From Streptomyces sp. CB01635 (GTDB lineage: Bacteria > Actinomycetota > Actinomycetes > Streptomycetales > Streptomycetaceae): 64,000 nt of DNA. The stretch covers positions 155,893 to 219,892 of the forward strand of contig NZ_NNBL01000012.1 of assembly GCF_002803065.1 (NCBI RefSeq). Reading direction: 5' to 3'. The notes beneath the pieces are model-generated. The model did no database searches and was not told where the DNA came from. It was given only the letters and a program-made list of their open reading frames with translations. The translations under genes and the position numbers were made by a program. Shown here piece after piece: positions 8,496 through 16,798 of this stretch. Every line of letters starts with the position of its first letter. Positions within the stretch are counted from its first letter, which is position 1.

Positions 8496-8702
8496 ATGGG
8501 CATGAAGGACCAGTTCCAGGACAAGGCAGAGCAGCTCGCCAACCAGGCCAAGAAGCGGTCCGGTCACGGCAGGGACGAGGCGAGCGAGCGCTCGACGCGG
8601 ACTCAGGACGACCTGCGACGTGAGCGTGGCTCGCAGTCCGAGGACTCCGAGCGGCGGCGCCAGGAAGCGCAGGACAGGATCGATCAGGGCTATGACGCCT
8701 GA
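8496..8702 (+). CDS. Small charged hypothetical protein
   Basis: A 68-residue, very hydrophilic protein (Lys/Arg/Glu/Asp/Gln-rich, no hydrophobic core) with Q-A-K type repeats near the start: MKDQFQDKAEQLANQAKKRS. The beginning resembles CsbD-like or late-embryogenesis-like stress proteins, but too weakly for assignment. The upstream sequence AAAAACGGGAGTGAAATCGC contains a GGGAG ribosome site. It stands alone between the SDR operon and a strong terminator. Its composition suggests an intrinsically disordered protein. Confidence 0.7.
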   Translation: MGMKDQFQDKAEQLANQAKKRSGHGRDEASERSTRTQDDLRRERGSQSEDSERRRQEAQDRIDQGYDA

Positions 8703-8727
8703 CGCTCCGCTTCGCTGAGCCAGTGGG

Positions 8728-8761
8728 ACGAGGGCCACCCGGGACGCCGGGTGGCCCTCGT
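8728..8761 (+). terminator. Intrinsic terminator after the small charged protein gene
   Basis: The stem ACGAGGGCCACCCGG / CCGGGTGGCCCTCGT (15 bp) with loop GACG is followed by TCTT on the plus strand. Confidence 0.9.
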
Positions 8762-8840
8762 TCTTCGGTGTGTGGGCCGGCGCCCGAACGACGTTGCCCG
8801 GCGCACGGGCTGTGCCCACCCTCCCCCCGTGGGGTCGGGG

Positions 8841-11800
8841 TCAGCGCGGCGGCAGTTCGGGGCGGGCGTGGTTCGGCGTGTTCGTGTAGTCCGGGGGAGT
8901 CTTCGCCGGGCCGGCGACCAGGAGGTCCAGTGCCAGGTAGACCGCGTCGTCGAGTTGGGCGTGGCGGCCCTCCGCCCAGTCCAGGGGGGTGCGCAGGACC
9001 TCGAAGTCCGGTTCCACGCCCTTGTTCTCGATCGACCAGCCGTACTCGGGGAACCAGGCCGCGTTCATAGGGACCGTGATGACCGTCCCGTCGCCGAGTG
9101 TGTGGCGGCCCGTCATGCCGACGACGCCGCCCCAGGTGCGCTGGCCCACGACGGGGCCGAGCCCGAGGAGTTTGAACGCCGCGGTGATCATGTCGCCGTC
9201 GGACGAGGTCGCCTCGTCGGCCAGGGCGACGACCGGACCGCGCGGGGCGTTCGACGCGTACGAGACGGGCTGGGCGTTGCGGGTCAGGTCCCAGCCGAGG
9301 ATCTTGCGGGTGAGCTTCTCGATGACGAGCTCGCTGATGTGGCCGCCCGCGTTGCCGCGCACGTCGACGATGAGGGCGGGCCGGGAGACCTCCATGCGCA
9401 CGTCACGGTTGAACTGCGCCCAGCCGGAGCCGCCCATGTCGGGGATGTGCAGATAGCCGCAATGGCCGCCGCTCAGCTCCCGTACCACCGCGCGGCGCTT
9501 GGCCACCCAGTCCTGGTAGCGCAGCGGGCGCTCGTCGATGAGGGGGACGACCGCGACGCGGCGGGGACGGCCATCTCCCTCCGCGGGCCGGAACGTCAGC
9601 TCGACCGTCGTGCCGCCCGAGCCCGCGAGCAGGGGAAACGGGCCGGTGACCGGGTCGACCGGACGCCCGTCGACATGCGTGAGGACGGCGCCCTCGCGGA
9701 TGCCGCTGCCGGCCAGCGGGGAGCGCGCCTTGGAGTCCGACGAGTCGCCGGGCAGGATACGGACGAGCTGCCAGCCCTCGTCGCGGTGCACGAAGTTGGC
9801 GCCGAGGAGGCCCTGGGCGCGCTGGTAGTGGGGCGGGCCCTCGTTGCGGCGGGCGGCGGCGACGTAGGCGTGCGAGGTGCAGAGTTCGCCGAGCACCTCG
9901 CGCAGCAGGTCGGCGAACTCGTCGGGGGACGCGACCCGTTCGACGAGGGGCCGGTACTGGTCGAGCACCGCGTCCCAGTCGACGTGGCACATCTTCGGTT
10001 CCCAGTAGTAGGCGCGGATGATCCGGCCTGCCTCGTCGTACGCCTGGCGCCACTCGGCGGCCGGGTCGACCTCGTGCAGGATGCGGCGCAGGTCGATCCA
10101 GACGGTGGTGTCGCTGTCGCCGGCCTCGGTGGAGGGGACGGCCCGCAGGTCGCCCTCGTCGACGACGACGAGGCGGGTGCCGTCGCCGCTGACCGCGAAC
10201 CAGTCGAGGTGGGTGACGAGTTCGGTCTTCTTGCCCTTGCTGAGGTTGAAGTACTCCAGGGTGGGGCGGCCCGAGGTGTCGGCCGGGTTCACGAACGTCT
10301 CGCCGAGCGCGCCGGAGATCGGCCAGCGCAGCCAGACGAGGCCGCCGCCCGAGACCGGGTACAGCGCCGAGTACTTGGAGGCCGAGACGGGGAACGGCAC
10401 GACGCGGTTCGCGAGGCCCTCGATCTCCACGCTCGGCGTCCCGTCGGCCCCCGAGTCCTCGGTCGGGTCGAGCCCGCCGGCGGCCGTGCGCCCGTGGGGG
10501 GACAGGGCGAACGGGGAGGGTGTCGCGGACGACAGCGGCACGAGATACGGGCGGCAGCCGAGCGGGAAGGACAGGTCGCCCGTGTGCACGTCGTAGACCG
10601 GGTCGAAGCCGCGCCAGGAGAGGAAGGCGAGATAGCGGCCGTCGCGCGTGAAGACCGGATTCTCGTCCTCGAAACGGCCGTTGGTGACGTCGACGATCGT
10701 CCGGTCCTTGATCCGGGCCATCTTGATCTGCCGCAGGGAGCGCCCGATGCCCGGGTGGGACCAGGTGAGCCAGGCGCCGTCAGGCGAGAAGGCCAGGTCG
10801 CGCACGGGCCCGTTGATCGACCGGATCAGCTCGATGACCCCGTCCCCGGTCTGTTCCCCTCCCCCTTCTTCTTCCTCCTCGGCCGTGTCGATGAGCAGCA
10901 GTCGGCCGTCGTTCGACGCGATGGCGAGGCGCTCGCCGTCCGGGTCGCCGACCATTTCGAGGACCCGTCCGAGCTCCCCGGACGCGAGGCGGCGCGGCTC
11001 GCGCTCACCGCTCGCGCGCGGCAGGTACGAGATCTCGATCGCGTCCTCGCCCTCCGCGTCGGTGACGTACGCGACCTGCCCGCCGGAGCCGAGCATCTCG
11101 GGCTGCCTGACCCGCACGCCCGGGGTGTCCGCGATCGTCCGGGCGGGGCCGTCGCGGTGGGTGAGCCAGTACAGGCTGCCTCGGACGACGACGGCGCTGG
11201 CCCGGCCCGTCTCGTCGACGGAGAGCCCGTCGACGTGATGGGCGGCCGGCACCTGGTAAGGGCGGCGCCCGACGCGCGGGCCGCCGAGGCGTACCTCCAG
11301 TTTGCGCGGCACGGAGCCGGCGGAGAGGTCGTCGATGATCCAGAGGTCGCCGGCGCACTGGTAGACGATCCGGGTCCCGTCGCTGGAGGCGTTGCGGGCG
11401 TAGAACGCGTCGTGGTCGGAGTGGCGCCGCAGGTCGGAGCCGTCGGGCAGGCAGGAGTACACATTGCCGATGCCCTGGTGGTCGGAGAGGAACGCGATGC
11501 GTCCCGCCACGAACATCGGTGCCTCCAGATGCCCGTCCAGGTCGGCGACGAGCTGCTCGCCGTGCAGCCACAGGCGGCCCTGGGCGCCGCCCCGGTACCG
11601 CTTCCAGGCGGCCGGCTCGTGCGGGGGAGTGCCGGTCAGGAGCAGGGTCTTGCGCTCGCCGTCGATCTCGGCGACCGCGATGTCGGAGACGGGGCCCCAG
11701 GGCAGCCTGCCGCCGGGGGAGCCGTCGGTGGGGACGTCGTAGGCCCAGGTGAAGTACGAGAAGGGCTGGCTGTGCGAGGCCACCGCGAGGATGACGGTCC

Positions 11801-12110
11801 GTCCGTCCTTGTCGGGCGGTGTCCAGCCGCGGACCTGGGTGTCCGTACTGCCCCAGTAGGTGAGCCGCCGGGCGGGCCCGCCGTCCACCGGCGCAAGATG
11901 GATCTCGGGGTCCAGGCTGCGCCAGGTCGTGTACGCGATGTGGCGGCCGTCCGGCGAGAACCGTGGACTGCTCACCTTGGTCCGGTCGACCGTGACCCGC
12001 CAGGCCCGGCCCGGCCGGTCGAGCGGGGCGACCCAGAGGTCGTCCTCGGTCTCGAAGCAGAGCCGGTCCTCGTGCAGATGCGGAAACCGCAGGTACGCGT
12101 TGTCGCTCAC
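8841..12110 (-). CDS. Tricorn-type S41 serine protease
   Basis: A 1089-residue tricorn protease homologue, a very large cytosolic peptidase thought to work downstream of the proteasome. Residues about 1-640 form two beta-propellers (repeats such as SSPRFSPDGRHIAYTTWRS and LAFSPDGAWLTWS). The C1 domain holds the catalytic pair in LCTSHAY (Ser 746, His 747). A PDZ domain covers about 765-855. The C2 catalytic part has RGNAGGHISE, the nucleophile in TSSDGD (Ser about 970) and the SIENKGVEPD segment that supplies the Glu. These positions agree closely with Thermoplasma tricorn (Ser745, His746, Ser965, Glu1023), so it should be active. It is divergent from the TetR gene; operator 1 of that gene lies about 85 bp upstream of this start. 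Confidence 0.92.
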   Translation of the reverse strand: MSDNAYLRFPHLHEDRLCFETEDDLWVAPLDRPGRAWRVTVDRTKVSSPRFSPDGRHIAYTTWRSLDPEIHLAPVDGGPARRLTYWGSTDTQVRGWTPPDKDGRTVILAVASHSQPFSYFTWAYDVPTDGSPGGRLPWGPVSDIAVAEIDGERKTLLLTGTPPHEPAAWKRYRGGAQGRLWLHGEQLVADLDGHLEAPMFVAGRIAFLSDHQGIGNVYSCLPDGSDLRRHSDHDAFYARNASSDGTRIVYQCAGDLWIIDDLSAGSVPRKLEVRLGGPRVGRRPYQVPAAHHVDGLSVDETGRASAVVVRGSLYWLTHRDGPARTIADTPGVRVRQPEMLGSGGQVAYVTDAEGEDAIEISYLPRASGEREPRRLASGELGRVLEMVGDPDGERLAIASNDGRLLLIDTAEEEEEGGGEQTGDGVIELIRSINGPVRDLAFSPDGAWLTWSHPGIGRSLRQIKMARIKDRTIVDVTNGRFEDENPVFTRDGRYLAFLSWRGFDPVYDVHTGDLSFPLGCRPYLVPLSSATPSPFALSPHGRTAAGGLDPTEDSGADGTPSVEIEGLANRVVPFPVSASKYSALYPVSGGGLVWLRWPISGALGETFVNPADTSGRPTLEYFNLSKGKKTELVTHLDWFAVSGDGTRLVVVDEGDLRAVPSTEAGDSDTTVWIDLRRILHEVDPAAEWRQAYDEAGRIIRAYYWEPKMCHVDWDAVLDQYRPLVERVASPDEFADLLREVLGELCTSHAYVAAARRNEGPPHYQRAQGLLGANFVHRDEGWQLVRILPGDSSDSKARSPLAGSGIREGAVLTHVDGRPVDPVTGPFPLLAGSGGTTVELTFRPAEGDGRPRRVAVVPLIDERPLRYQDWVAKRRAVVRELSGGHCGYLHIPDMGGSGWAQFNRDVRMEVSRPALIVDVRGNAGGHISELVIEKLTRKILGWDLTRNAQPVSYASNAPRGPVVALADEATSSDGDMITAAFKLLGLGPVVGQRTWGGVVGMTGRHTLGDGTVITVPMNAAWFPEYGWSIENKGVEPDFEVLRTPLDWAEGRHAQLDDAVYLALDLLVAGPAKTPPDYTNTPNHARPELPPR

Positions 12111-12192
12111 CTACCCATGCTTTTCCGCTCAACGGCCCCCGGCAACTCGTGGTTCGCCCGCTTGCGGGTGCGGCTTGTGGCGCAGGACACGT

Positions 12193-12207
12193 ACGAAACG
12201 GTTTCGT
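12193..12207. promoter_or_regulatory. TetR operator candidate O1
   Basis: ACGAAAC-G-GTTTCGT is a perfect 15-bp palindrome. The same core recurs 46 bp downstream (centre to centre), before the TetR start codon. The site lies between the tricorn gene and the TetR-MMPL pair. Confidence 0.7.
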
Positions 12208-12236
12208 TTCGTTAAGCGCGGTCGTACAGTACTTCT

Positions 12237-12255
12237 GTACGAAACGGTTTCGTAC
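12237..12255. promoter_or_regulatory. TetR operator candidate O2
   Basis: GTACGAAACGGTTTCGTAC is a perfect 19-bp palindrome containing the whole O1 core. It lies 30 bp before the ATG of the TetR gene. A second inverted repeat, GTACAG-TACTT-CTGTAC (12224-12240), overlaps its left edge. Autoregulation by the adjacent TetR protein is the simplest reading. Confidence 0.75.
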
Positions 12256-12285
12256 ACGCTGTCTGGACCGGAACAGGAGTGACCC

Positions 12286-12876
12286 ATGGCTGAAGCCGCG
12301 ACGACGCGCCGCAGCCGGATCACGCCCGAGCGCGAGGCCGAGCTGTACGGCGCCGTGCTCGAACTGCTCCGCGAGGTCGGTTACGACGCCCTGACCATGG
12401 ACGCCGTGGCCGCCCGCACCCGGTCGAGCAAGGCCACGCTCTACCGCCAGTGGGGCAGCAAGGCCGAGCTGGTCGTGAAGGCGCTGCGGCACCAGAAGCC
12501 GTCACGCCTGAGCGAGATCGACACCGGGTCGCTGCGGGGCGACTTCCACGCACTGGTCCTCCGTGAGGACGACTGCGAGATGGCCCAGGGGTCCGCGCTG
12601 ATGCGGGGCCTGGCCATGGCGGTCCACGAGAACCCGGATCTCCTGCGCGCCTTCCGCGAGCTGCTGATCGAACCCGAGATGGAGGAGCTCCGGCATGTGC
12701 TGGCGCGCGCCGTCGACCGGGGCGAGATCCGTGCGGACAACCCGGCGCTCGACTACGTCCTCCACATGATCGTCGGTGCCTTCACGGCCCGGACCCTCAT
12801 CGACGAACAGCCGCCCACCCAGGCCTTCGTCGCCTCCTACATCGACGCCGTGGTCCTCCCCGCTCTCGGCGCCTGA
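12286..12876 (+). CDS. TetR family repressor of the MMPL exporter
   Basis: A 196-residue TetR regulator. The N-terminal helix-turn-helix reads GAVLELLREVGYDALTMDAV then AARTRSSKATLYRQWGSK (residues about 22-60), followed by an all-helical ligand-binding domain. It lies 105 bp upstream of, and in line with, the MMPL transporter, and two identical palindromes precede it. This is the usual arrangement of a repressor released by the exporter's substrate. The ligand is unknown. The ribosome site is AGGAG in GGAACAGGAGTGACCC. Confidence 0.9.
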   Translation: MAEAATTRRSRITPEREAELYGAVLELLREVGYDALTMDAVAARTRSSKATLYRQWGSKAELVVKALRHQKPSRLSEIDTGSLRGDFHALVLREDDCEMAQGSALMRGLAMAVHENPDLLRAFRELLIEPEMEELRHVLARAVDRGEIRADNPALDYVLHMIVGAFTARTLIDEQPPTQAFVASYIDAVVLPALGA

Positions 12877-12981
12877 CCCCTCTCCGCCCAAGACCCGTCA
12901 CACCCAAGCTCCTGACGCGACCGCTCACGTCGTCGGGCTGATCCCTCCTGCCCCCATACGACTGACCGGGAGTACGCCCTC

Positions 12982-15189
12982 GTGGCCACGTTCCTCTACA
13001 AACTCGGCAAGCTCGCCTTCCGCCGAAGGCACTTCGTCGCCCTGATCTGGGTGGCGCTGCTCACCCTCGCGGGGGTGGGCGCCGCCTCCGCGCCCACGGC
13101 GGCGTCCAGTTCCTTCTCCATCCCGGGGACGGAGGCCCAGAAGGCCTTCGACCTGCTCGACCAGCGCTTCCCGGGCTCCAGCGCCGACGGCGCCACCGCG
13201 CGCGTCGTCTTCCAGGCGCCCGACGGCGAGAAGATCACGTCCGCGGCCAACAAGGCCGAGGTCAGCAAGACCGTCGCGGACCTCGGGTCCGGTTCGAAGG
13301 AGGTCGCCGCGGCGGCCGACCCGTTCGTCGCGAAGACCGTCAGCAAGGACGGCACGATCGCGTACTCCTCGGTCTCCTACAAGGTCTCCTCGATGGAGCT
13401 GACGGACGCCGACCGCGACGCGCTCCAGAAGACCGTCGACGAGGCGCGCGACTCAGGGCTGACCGTCGAGGTCGGCGGTGACGCGCTTCAGGCCATGCCG
13501 GAGACCGGCGCCACCGAGATCATCGGTGTGGCGATCGCCGCCGTCGTCCTCGTGATCACCTTCGGCTCGCTCGTCGCGGCAGGGCTTCCGCTGCTCACCG
13601 CGCTCATCGGCGTCGGCATCGGCGTCTCGTCGATCACCGCGCTGGCCAACGCGCTCGACCTCGGCACCACCACCTCGACGCTGGCCATGATGATCGGCCT
13701 CGCGGTCGGCATCGACTACGCGCTGTTCATCGTCTCCCGCTTCCGCGCCGAGCTGGCCGAGGGCCGCGACCGCGAGGAGGCGGCCGGACGGGCCGTCGGC
13801 ACCGCCGGATCCGCCGTGGTCTTCGCCGGTCTGACCGTCGTCATCGCCCTCGTCGGGCTCGCCGTCGTCAACATCCCGATGCTGACGAAGATGGGCATCG
13901 CCGCCGCCGGCACGGTCGCCATCGCCGTCCTCATCGCGCTCACCCTCATCCCGGCGCTGCTCGGCTACGCCGGCAAGCGGGTCCACGGCCGCAAGGCCCG
14001 TAAGGCCCAGGCCGCCGAGAAGAAGCCCGAGCCGAAGACGAACATGGGCACCCGCTGGGCGCGCTTCGTGCTGCGCCGGCCGGTGGCCGTGCTGCTCACC
14101 GCGGTGGTCGGGCTCGGCGTGATGGCCGTGCCGGTGTCCTCGCTGGAGCTGGGCCTGCCCGACGACGGGGTCCAGCCCACCGACACCACGCAGCGCAAGG
14201 CGTACGACCTGCTCTCCGAGGGCTTCGGGCCCGGCTTCAACGGTCCGCTGGTGGCGGTCGTCGACGTGAAGCACTCGCAGGACCCGAAGGACGCGGTCGC
14301 CCGCGTCTCCAAGGACATCGCGGCGACCGACGGCGTCAAGACGGTCACCCCGCCCGCGTTCAACAAGGCCGGTGACACGGCGACGATCACCGTCGTGCCG
14401 TCGTTCAAGCCCAGCTCCACGCAGACCGAGGGCGTCGTCCACACGATCCGCGACAAGGGTGCGGACATCAAGGCGGACACCCGCGCAGAGGTCCTGGTCA
14501 CCGGCACCACGGCCATGAACATCGACGTGTCGCAGAAGCTGAACGACGCGCTCGTGCCGTACCTGGCGCTCGTCGTGGGCCTGGCGTTCCTGCTCCTGAT
14601 GGTGGTCTTCCGGTCGGTCCTGGTCCCGCTGAAGGCGGCGCTCGGCTTCCTGCTCTCGGTGGTCGCCGCGCTCGGCGCCGTCGTCGCGGTCTACCAGTGG
14701 GGCTGGCTCGGCTCGCTGTTCGGCGTGGAGCAGACCGGGCCGATCATGTCGATGATGCCGATCTTCATGGTGGGCGTGGTCTTCGGCCTCGCCATGGACT
14801 ACGAGGTCTTCCTCGTGACGCGCATGCGGGAGGCGTACGTCCATGGGGAGCGGCCCGCGCAGGCCATCGTCACCGGCTTCCGGCACGGGGCCCGGGTGGT
14901 CACGGCGGCGGCCGTCATCATGATCGCCGTCTTCGCGGGCTTCATCGGCTCCAGCGAGCAGATGGTCAAGATGATCGGCTTCGGGCTCGCGATCGCGGTC
15001 TTCTTCGACGCGTTCCTGGTGCGCATGACGATCGTGCCGGCCGTCCTCGCGCTGCTCGGCAAGCGGGCGTGGTGGCTGCCGAAGTGGCTCGACCGGATCC
15101 TGCCGAACGTGGACGTCGAGGGCGAGGGCCTGAAGACGGTCTCCGGCGACGACTCCGCCCAGGAGGACCGGGAACTGGTCCGCGTGTGA
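12982..15189 (+). CDS. MMPL/RND family transporter
   Basis: A 735-residue membrane protein with two repeated halves. Each half has one N-terminal transmembrane helix, an extracytoplasmic loop of 130-170 residues, and a block of five helices. Typical MMPL signatures are seen: IGLAVGIDYALFIVSRFR in the first half and VGVVFGLAMDYEVFLVTRMR in the second, with the Asp-Tyr pairs used in proton relay. MMPL proteins export lipids, pigments or antibiotics by proton motive force. The GTG start (GTGGCCACG) gives LYKLGKLAFRRR, the normal start of the family. The substrate is unknown; the upstream TetR and palindromes suggest induction by a small molecule. Confidence 0.9.
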   Translation: MATFLYKLGKLAFRRRHFVALIWVALLTLAGVGAASAPTAASSSFSIPGTEAQKAFDLLDQRFPGSSADGATARVVFQAPDGEKITSAANKAEVSKTVADLGSGSKEVAAAADPFVAKTVSKDGTIAYSSVSYKVSSMELTDADRDALQKTVDEARDSGLTVEVGGDALQAMPETGATEIIGVAIAAVVLVITFGSLVAAGLPLLTALIGVGIGVSSITALANALDLGTTTSTLAMMIGLAVGIDYALFIVSRFRAELAEGRDREEAAGRAVGTAGSAVVFAGLTVVIALVGLAVVNIPMLTKMGIAAAGTVAIAVLIALTLIPALLGYAGKRVHGRKARKAQAAEKKPEPKTNMGTRWARFVLRRPVAVLLTAVVGLGVMAVPVSSLELGLPDDGVQPTDTTQRKAYDLLSEGFGPGFNGPLVAVVDVKHSQDPKDAVARVSKDIAATDGVKTVTPPAFNKAGDTATITVVPSFKPSSTQTEGVVHTIRDKGADIKADTRAEVLVTGTTAMNIDVSQKLNDALVPYLALVVGLAFLLLMVVFRSVLVPLKAALGFLLSVVAALGAVVAVYQWGWLGSLFGVEQTGPIMSMMPIFMVGVVFGLAMDYEVFLVTRMREAYVHGERPAQAIVTGFRHGARVVTAAAVIMIAVFAGFIGSSEQMVKMIGFGLAIAVFFDAFLVRMTIVPAVLALLGKRAWWLPKWLDRILPNVDVEGEGLKTVSGDDSAQEDRELVRV

Positions 15190-15225
15190 CCGGGTCCCAG
15201 CCTTGACCGGCAGTTAGACCGGCTC

Positions 15226-15555
15226 TCAGTGAGCCACCGGGGTGGCGGTCGTGTACGTCCGGCGAAGGAAGCGCACCAGCGCCTTCTTCTCGAACTGCAC
15301 GACCGCCACCCCTTTCGGCGAGTGGAACTCCATGACGGCCTGGACGCGGCCGCACGGCCAGATGTGGACGTCGCCCACGGTGGTCGGGGCGCGCAGCCCC
15401 TGTTCCAGGAGTTCGCGGGTGAAGTACCAGTCACCCTCTTCGGGGACGGTGACGTGGACGCGTCCGTCGTAGCTCAGGACTGCGGGGACAGCCGACGTCT
15501 CGTCGGGGGAGTCCGTGACGATGTGGGCGGGTGCGTACTGCTCGACGTCAGACAT
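15226..15555 (-). CDS. ssgE: SsgA-like sporulation protein, probably SsgE
   Basis: The core matches the SsgA/SsgB family found only in sporulating actinomycetes: LSYDGRVHVTVPEEGDWYF, RELLEQGLRAPTTVGDVHIW and FEKKALVRFLRRTY. SALPs steer septum placement and spore-wall maturation in aerial hyphae. The reading frame runs back to 15687, but ATG 15555 is preceded by GAGGAG at proper spacing and begins the conserved part, giving 109 residues. This is shorter than the usual 130-145, lacking the C-terminal helix. Assignment to SsgE rests on position between the penicillin-binding proteins and the metal transporter, the place of ssgE (SCO3158) in S. coelicolor as I recall it. Confidence 0.75.
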   Translation of the reverse strand: MSDVEQYAPAHIVTDSPDETSAVPAVLSYDGRVHVTVPEEGDWYFTRELLEQGLRAPTTVGDVHIWPCGRVQAVMEFHSPKGVAVVQFEKKALVRFLRRTYTTATPVAH

Positions 15556-15667
15556 CGGAGACTCCTCATCGTCTTTTTTGCGTACTGCCATCCAATGTCC
15601 CATATAAGCCATATGTCCGGCTATGCGTCCAGGGTTTGATTCGGTCTTAATCGTGCTGTCGGCGCTC

Positions 15668-15684
15668 TTGCAACCAGTTCGCAA
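15668..15684. promoter_or_regulatory. Nur-like (nickel regulator) box before the metal uptake operon
   Basis: TTGCAA-CCAGT-TCGCAA has the spacing and sequence of the Nur box described in S. coelicolor (TTGCAA-N5-TTGCAA) with one changed base. The left half also works as a -35 element 19 bp before TATCAT (15693-15698), so a bound repressor would cover the promoter. No cobalamin riboswitch features are seen in the short leader. Confidence 0.55.
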
Positions 15685-15747
15685 CAAGGCACTATCATCG
15701 AACGGTCAACCAAGCCTGTCGTGTGCCCCGAAGCGGAGCTTTCACCC

Positions 15748-16797
15748 ATGCATGTCCCCGACGGATTCATCAACGCCCCCGTGTCGGCGGCCGCAGGTGT
15801 CGTCGCCGCGGGCGCCGTGGCCGTCAGCCTCCGAGGCGCGCGGCGCGAGCTCGACGAGCGGACGGCCCCCCTCGCGGGCCTCGTCGCCGCGTTCATCTTC
15901 GCCGTGCAGATGCTGAACTTCCCCGTCGCGGCGGGCACCAGCGGCCACCTCCTGGGCGGCGCACTGGCCGCGATACTCGTCGGCCCCTATACCGGCGTCC
16001 TCTGTGTGTCCGTGGTGCTCCTGATGCAGGGCGTCCTCTTCGCCGACGGCGGCCTGACCGCGCTCGGCGTGAACATCACCGACATGGCGATCACCACGAC
16101 GGTCGTCGCCTACCTCGTCTTCCGCGGCCTGGTGAAGGTGCTGCCCAGGGGGCGCCGCTCCATCACCGTCGCCTCCTTCGTCGCGGCGCTCCTGTCCGTA
16201 CCGGCCGCGGCCGTCGTCTTCACCCTGATCTACGCGATCGGCGGCACCACCGACGTCTCGATCGGCAAGGTCGCCACCGCCATGGTCGGCGTGCACGTCC
16301 TCATCGGGATCGGCGAGGCCGTCATCACCGCGCTGACCGTCGGCGCGGTCGTCGCCGTCCGCCCCGACCTCGTGTACGGCGCCCGCGGCCTGCACCGGCC
16401 GCTCAAGCTCCGCGTCGGCGGCGAACTCGTCGACGCGGCGGACACCGTGCCCGCTCCCGTCGCCGCACGCTCCCACCGCAAGGTCTGGATCACCGGCCTC
16501 GTGACCTCCCTCGTCCTCGCCGGCTTCGTCTCCTTCTACGCCTCCGCCAACCCGGACGGCCTGGAGAAGGTCGCCCACGACAAGGGAATCGACACGAAGA
16601 CCGAGAAGCACGCCTCCGACGGCTCCCCGCTCGCCGGTTACGGCGTCAAGGACGTCGGCGACGCCCGGCTCTCCGGCGGCCTCGCCGGCGTGATCGGCGT
16701 CGGCGTCACCGTCGTCGCGGGCAGCGGCATCTTCTGGGTGCTGCGCAGGCGCCGCAACGCGGGCACCTCCCCGAGCGAGATCACGGAGACCGTCTGA
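15748..16797 (+). CDS. nikM: ECF metal transporter substrate-binding permease, CbiM/NikM with fused PDGLE domain
   Basis: A 349-residue integral membrane protein. ATG 15748 gives the diagnostic N-terminus MHVPDGFINAPVSA; in this family the free Met-His amino end binds the metal ion, so the upstream in-frame GTG 15721 is rejected. The CbiM-like part has about seven helices (AGTSGHLLGGALAAILVGPY is typical). The C-terminal third, after a charged linker, holds a NikN/CbiN-like PDGLE domain (NPDGLEKVA ... GYGVKDV) with a last helix. This fused form occurs in both cobalt and nickel systems. The Nur-like box upstream favours nickel. It is first gene of a three-gene operon with an EcfT and an ATPase. 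Confidence 0.8.
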   Translation: MHVPDGFINAPVSAAAGVVAAGAVAVSLRGARRELDERTAPLAGLVAAFIFAVQMLNFPVAAGTSGHLLGGALAAILVGPYTGVLCVSVVLLMQGVLFADGGLTALGVNITDMAITTTVVAYLVFRGLVKVLPRGRRSITVASFVAALLSVPAAAVVFTLIYAIGGTTDVSIGKVATAMVGVHVLIGIGEAVITALTVGAVVAVRPDLVYGARGLHRPLKLRVGGELVDAADTVPAPVAARSHRKVWITGLVTSLVLAGFVSFYASANPDGLEKVAHDKGIDTKTEKHASDGSPLAGYGVKDVGDARLSGGLAGVIGVGVTVVAGSGIFWVLRRRRNAGTSPSEITETV

Positions 16798-16798
16798 C

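Noticed and set aside
8751..12215. 1154-codon open frame on the plus strand opposite the tricorn gene
   Set aside because: Antisense frame produced by high GC3; the tricorn gene on the minus strand has catalytic residues and normal domain order.
15700..15747. Cobalamin riboswitch before the CbiM-like gene
   Set aside because: The leader is too short and no B12-box or conserved core sequence is found.
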